From Oxyruncus cristatus (taxonomy: Eukaryota > Chordata > Aves > Passeriformes > Cotingidae), in NCBI GenBank assembly GCA_013399855.1, contig VXAY01002121.1, forward strand, positions 124,001 to 188,000: a stretch of 64,000 nucleotides of DNA, read 5' to 3'. The number at the start of each line of letters is the position of its first letter. Position 1 is the first letter of the stretch. The translations under genes and the position numbers were made by a program. Positions 61,024 to 64,000 of this stretch are shown piece by piece. The notes below the pieces were generated by a model. The model did no database searches, had not been told where the DNA came from, and worked only from the letters and a program-made list of their open reading frames with translations.

Positions 61024-62835
61024 GGTAAAACCAATTCCTATTACCAATCTGATCCTAAGATACATCAGATGGGGTACTCTGAGAAATTACACACATTGAT
61101 ATAACTAAACACGGACATCTCAGAATAGTTTACCTGCAGGTGTCTACACAGCTAAGCTCCTGGTATATAGTTAAAGGAAATGTGGGGAAAATTCAGTGGC
61201 TTCTAGAACTTAGTTTCCTTGTCTAAATGAATGTGTGTGTTTCCATTTGAGGTCCCACTTGGCTCTCACCTGTATTTTCAGTAGGGCTTCTGTCTCCTAC
61301 AGGTACTGTGTCGTGTTTGTCCAAAACCTGTTTGTACATGTTTCAGGTGCTCCAGGATGTCTCCCTGACTGAAAGCAGTGATGTTTGTGTTGCTCAGATT
61401 ATCAGCTCACCCTTAAGGAGTTATCTAGGGCAGCATCCAGTTGTCTTCTGTACTTTTAGATTCTGACAAATATCTTGCTTGGCCTCCAGCTGCTGCTTCA
61501 CAATGGTGTCACTCCCCATAAATCCCATATGATATTGGTCAGTCAAGTAGGAATGCCTTAAGCATTTCTAAAGGCCCCAGCTATTTAAGTTTCAGAAAGC
61601 CTAAACAGTTGAATTCTACTCTTCATGGCTGGTCAGCTAAGTGGTTGCCCTGGATAAAATGCTTGTTGGCTGTACCTATCAGGAGATTAAATACTCAGCT
61701 CACATATGGATACTTAAATACGTGTTATTTTGTCTTAAAAGCAATCCCTCCCTAGGAATCACTCATGGATTGTTAGAATTTTAAATGTTAATCTTGAGAC
61801 TGTTGGCTACCAAAAAAAAAAATAATCTTTTCATTCCTTTTTCCAGGAAAACTCTTGTTTGGGATACCTTGATCTCAGTGAAAATTCAGAAATTGAAGTA
61901 TAATGACTAAAACAAAGGTTTATTCAGATCATAATTATTTTCTTAGCAACAGAACTGGGTGTATATTGCAGATCAAGAGAACCGTGTAGACAAGGTTTCA
62001 CTGAAGCTCATCCCTGGTGATGGGAAACCAATCTTGGTAGTAAAATATTTATCAGAACTGCATGTTTGCCACTTATCTTAGTGCAAAGCTTCTAAATAAT
62101 AAATAAATAAATACATATTTGAGGGAGAAAACATGCACTTTCCGTGAAATGTCAAATAGTGGGATTTTGCTCATCACCCATTTTTGATGGAAAGTGCCTT
62201 TGCCATTTCCAACACCTGTTGCATTTAGATAGACTTGATCTCTCCTGAACCAGTGCCACTGAAACCTAAAATATCCAGTGCATCCTTCTCACACGGATGT
62301 TTTTCCTCTTCTTTCAATATACTTAAGAAAAACTGAAGAAAATACTTTGGAATCTATCGGTGGTTCCATCCAGACATTCATCAGTGTCAAATGTCCCATG
62401 ACAAATGAAGCTAGTCAAGAAACCAGCCAAAGTCTACTATAAAATTATAAATCAAAGCCATCATTTTGACTTCAGGTCAGGACATGCCACTGGAAACATT
62501 TACTATCTTGGATACCTGTGTCCCCCCCATTAGAGAAAAAAGGGCAAACAACAGAACTCCTCACTCAGAAATTTTGATTTTGAGACGGTATTGCCTCATG
62601 TACACAGATTAGCGTTGGTAAGTTTACATTAATTTTTTTTTGGCATAATTGTTATAGTCAATCTGAAATTAGGTCCTGGTCACTCAAATAACAAGACATC
62701 TTTCTTTAAAACAACCTTTTTGAAGTCCGGTATTTAAAATTTAACAACAGAATCAAAACTGGGACCTTAAAAAAATAAAACATTTCTCTTTCTTTTCTCC
62801 ATAGCGGGTAAGAAGACTAAAGCACCTTGACCATG

Positions 62836-62860
62836 AAAAAAAAAAAACAAAAACAAAAAC
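62836..62860. repeat. A-rich run with CAAAAA units
   Basis: A12 is followed by two CAAAAA units and a terminal CAG. No retrocopy body is recognisable beside it, so it is called simple repeat. Confidence 0.85.
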
Positions 62861-63786
62861 AGATAGAGGCTTGGATGGAATAGAATAGATTCTATTTGGA
62901 CTTAGATTGAAATAGGTAAAACAGTCTGAATTTGAAGGAAAGTTGTGGTCTTGGAACAAATTAAGAAAGGGAACATTATTGGAAGAAAGATGCAAGTATC
63001 TTTCAAAGGGAGCTTTGTAATATTTGGAAGAATAAAAGAATCATTCAATACTTAACTAAAATGGATTGAGATTCCAGCCCTTTTGAGTCTTGCCTATCTC
63101 TAGCCTTAGTTACTGTGAAATTCCTTGACAACAGTAATAAAGCATTTACACTGAGAGTCTTGACTTTTGCCCACCTGAAACATTCTTCTTCTATTGACTT
63201 AGAAAGCTTCGGGGGCAAAAATTGTGTGAAGCAATGAGGCTATTCAATATTAGACAAAGGGATAAAGCATACAATACTGGAGACATATTTTCCCTTTACC
63301 TATGAAATGTTTCAAAGAAAACTGCTTCTTTCAACACTGCAGACCTTGTGGGAAATGACCTGTACACTGGATAAGTTGACAGGCACAGTAGGGGATTTCA
63401 TTACACCTCAGAATTTGACTGGCACAACCAGCTCTCTCTGGCTCTCTGTAACCCCTGGCAAGTGCTTGGAATTGAATCTCTAAATGTTAATCAATATTTC
63501 AGGCCTATTAAATAAAGAAAGGCATTGTGGAAATCAAAGCATAACGGCTAGCATGATGCTGTACCATGACTTCCAGGCCATCAAAAACCTTGTAGGGAGC
63601 AAAAGAGCAAATATTTTAATAAAACAATTACCTTTACAATTTCAAACCTGCAGAGGAATGTTACATCTCCAACCCTATCACACTAACTTAATTTTAATTT
63701 CAAACAGGTCAGTGAACAGGAGCAACTCAATACGGATATTTAATGAGTCTTTAAGATGCTGTCCTAAATCTTTGGGAAAGTAAAAG

Positions 63787-63818
63787 CCATGTGTTTAAAA
63801 CACCATGTGTTTAAAACA
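63787..63818. repeat. 16-bp perfect tandem duplication
   Basis: CCATGTGTTTAAAACA occurs twice head to tail (63787-63802, 63803-63818) with no mismatch, suggesting a recent slippage event. Confidence 0.93.
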
Positions 63819-64000
63819 TCTGCAGGCACATCCGTTTCTTCCTGAAGATGAAATGGGGCAGAACTGTGCCCAAAGCCTAAGGGAGCTTCACCATGGATTT
63901 CAGTGGATACAGACACTGGTTGAGATTCATGGGTGGGACTGATTTAACACAGATGTAGACAGTCTCACCATTGGCAGCTGTGGTTGTGCTGGTCACATGA

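Larger units (their letters stand above)
61024..64000. other. Unique AT-rich DNA, no gene recognised
   Basis: (AAAT)n lies at 62096-62114 and an A-rich (CAAAAA)n-like run at 62836-62860. The open frames 62753-62995 (-) and 63484-63783 (+, 99 codons) lack motifs and clear splice context. A 16-bp tandem duplication lies at 63787-63818. Confidence 0.55.

Noticed and set aside
62821..62870. A-rich run as the tail of a processed pseudogene
   Set aside because: No open or gene-like body lies beside it and there is no target duplication, so simple repeat is the simpler reading.
1..64000. CRISPR arrays, tRNA or rRNA genes, bacterial operons
   Set aside because: No regularly spaced repeats, cloverleaf with conserved arms, rRNA signature or tightly packed ORFs were seen. 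The repeat content is vertebrate.

Overview
This window looks like bird nuclear DNA, probably from a songbird or close relative. The evidence is repeat content. At least 15 fragments of the avian/reptilian CR1 LINE carry the typical 3' tail built on ATTCTATGATT (or its complement). There is also a solo endogenous-retrovirus LTR of a type I associate with passerine genomes. The sequence is AT-rich and CpG-poor, with vertebrate microsatellites, homopolymers and one 43-base assembly gap. No prokaryotic gene organisation, rRNA, tRNA or CRISPR array was recognised. The organism call is inference from remembered repeat families; no search was run.

Layout. 1-5.7 kb is unique DNA with one sense CR1 tail. 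5.7-8.9 kb is a cluster of three antisense CR1 copies, the last about 1.07 kb long and reaching into the reverse-transcriptase region. 9-14.6 kb is unique DNA holding the best, but unproven, chain of exon-like blocks on the + strand. 14.6-18.6 kb has two CR1 tails and the gap. 18.6-30.5 kb is mostly unique, with a GC-rich block (21.04-21.29 kb), a very CpG-dense patch (25.15-25.20 kb) and one CR1. A solo LTR lies at 30.5-31.1 kb. 31.1-52.5 kb is unique DNA with scattered CR1 tails, an old amniote-type repeat near 33.1 kb and a tail-to-tail CR1 pair at 51.8-52.5 kb. 52.5-64 kb is unique DNA with a long polypyrimidine tract (54.75-55.03 kb) and one CR1.

No gene is recognised with confidence. 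The clear protein-like readings all belong to decayed CR1 ORF2. The other long open frames look like chance or low-complexity frames. CR1 orientation is balanced (8 sense, 7 antisense), which gives no hint of a transcribed strand. The window is best read as intergenic DNA or the inside of a very large intron. A handful of splice-bounded open blocks are listed at low confidence because RNA-seq or cross-species conservation could settle them quickly.
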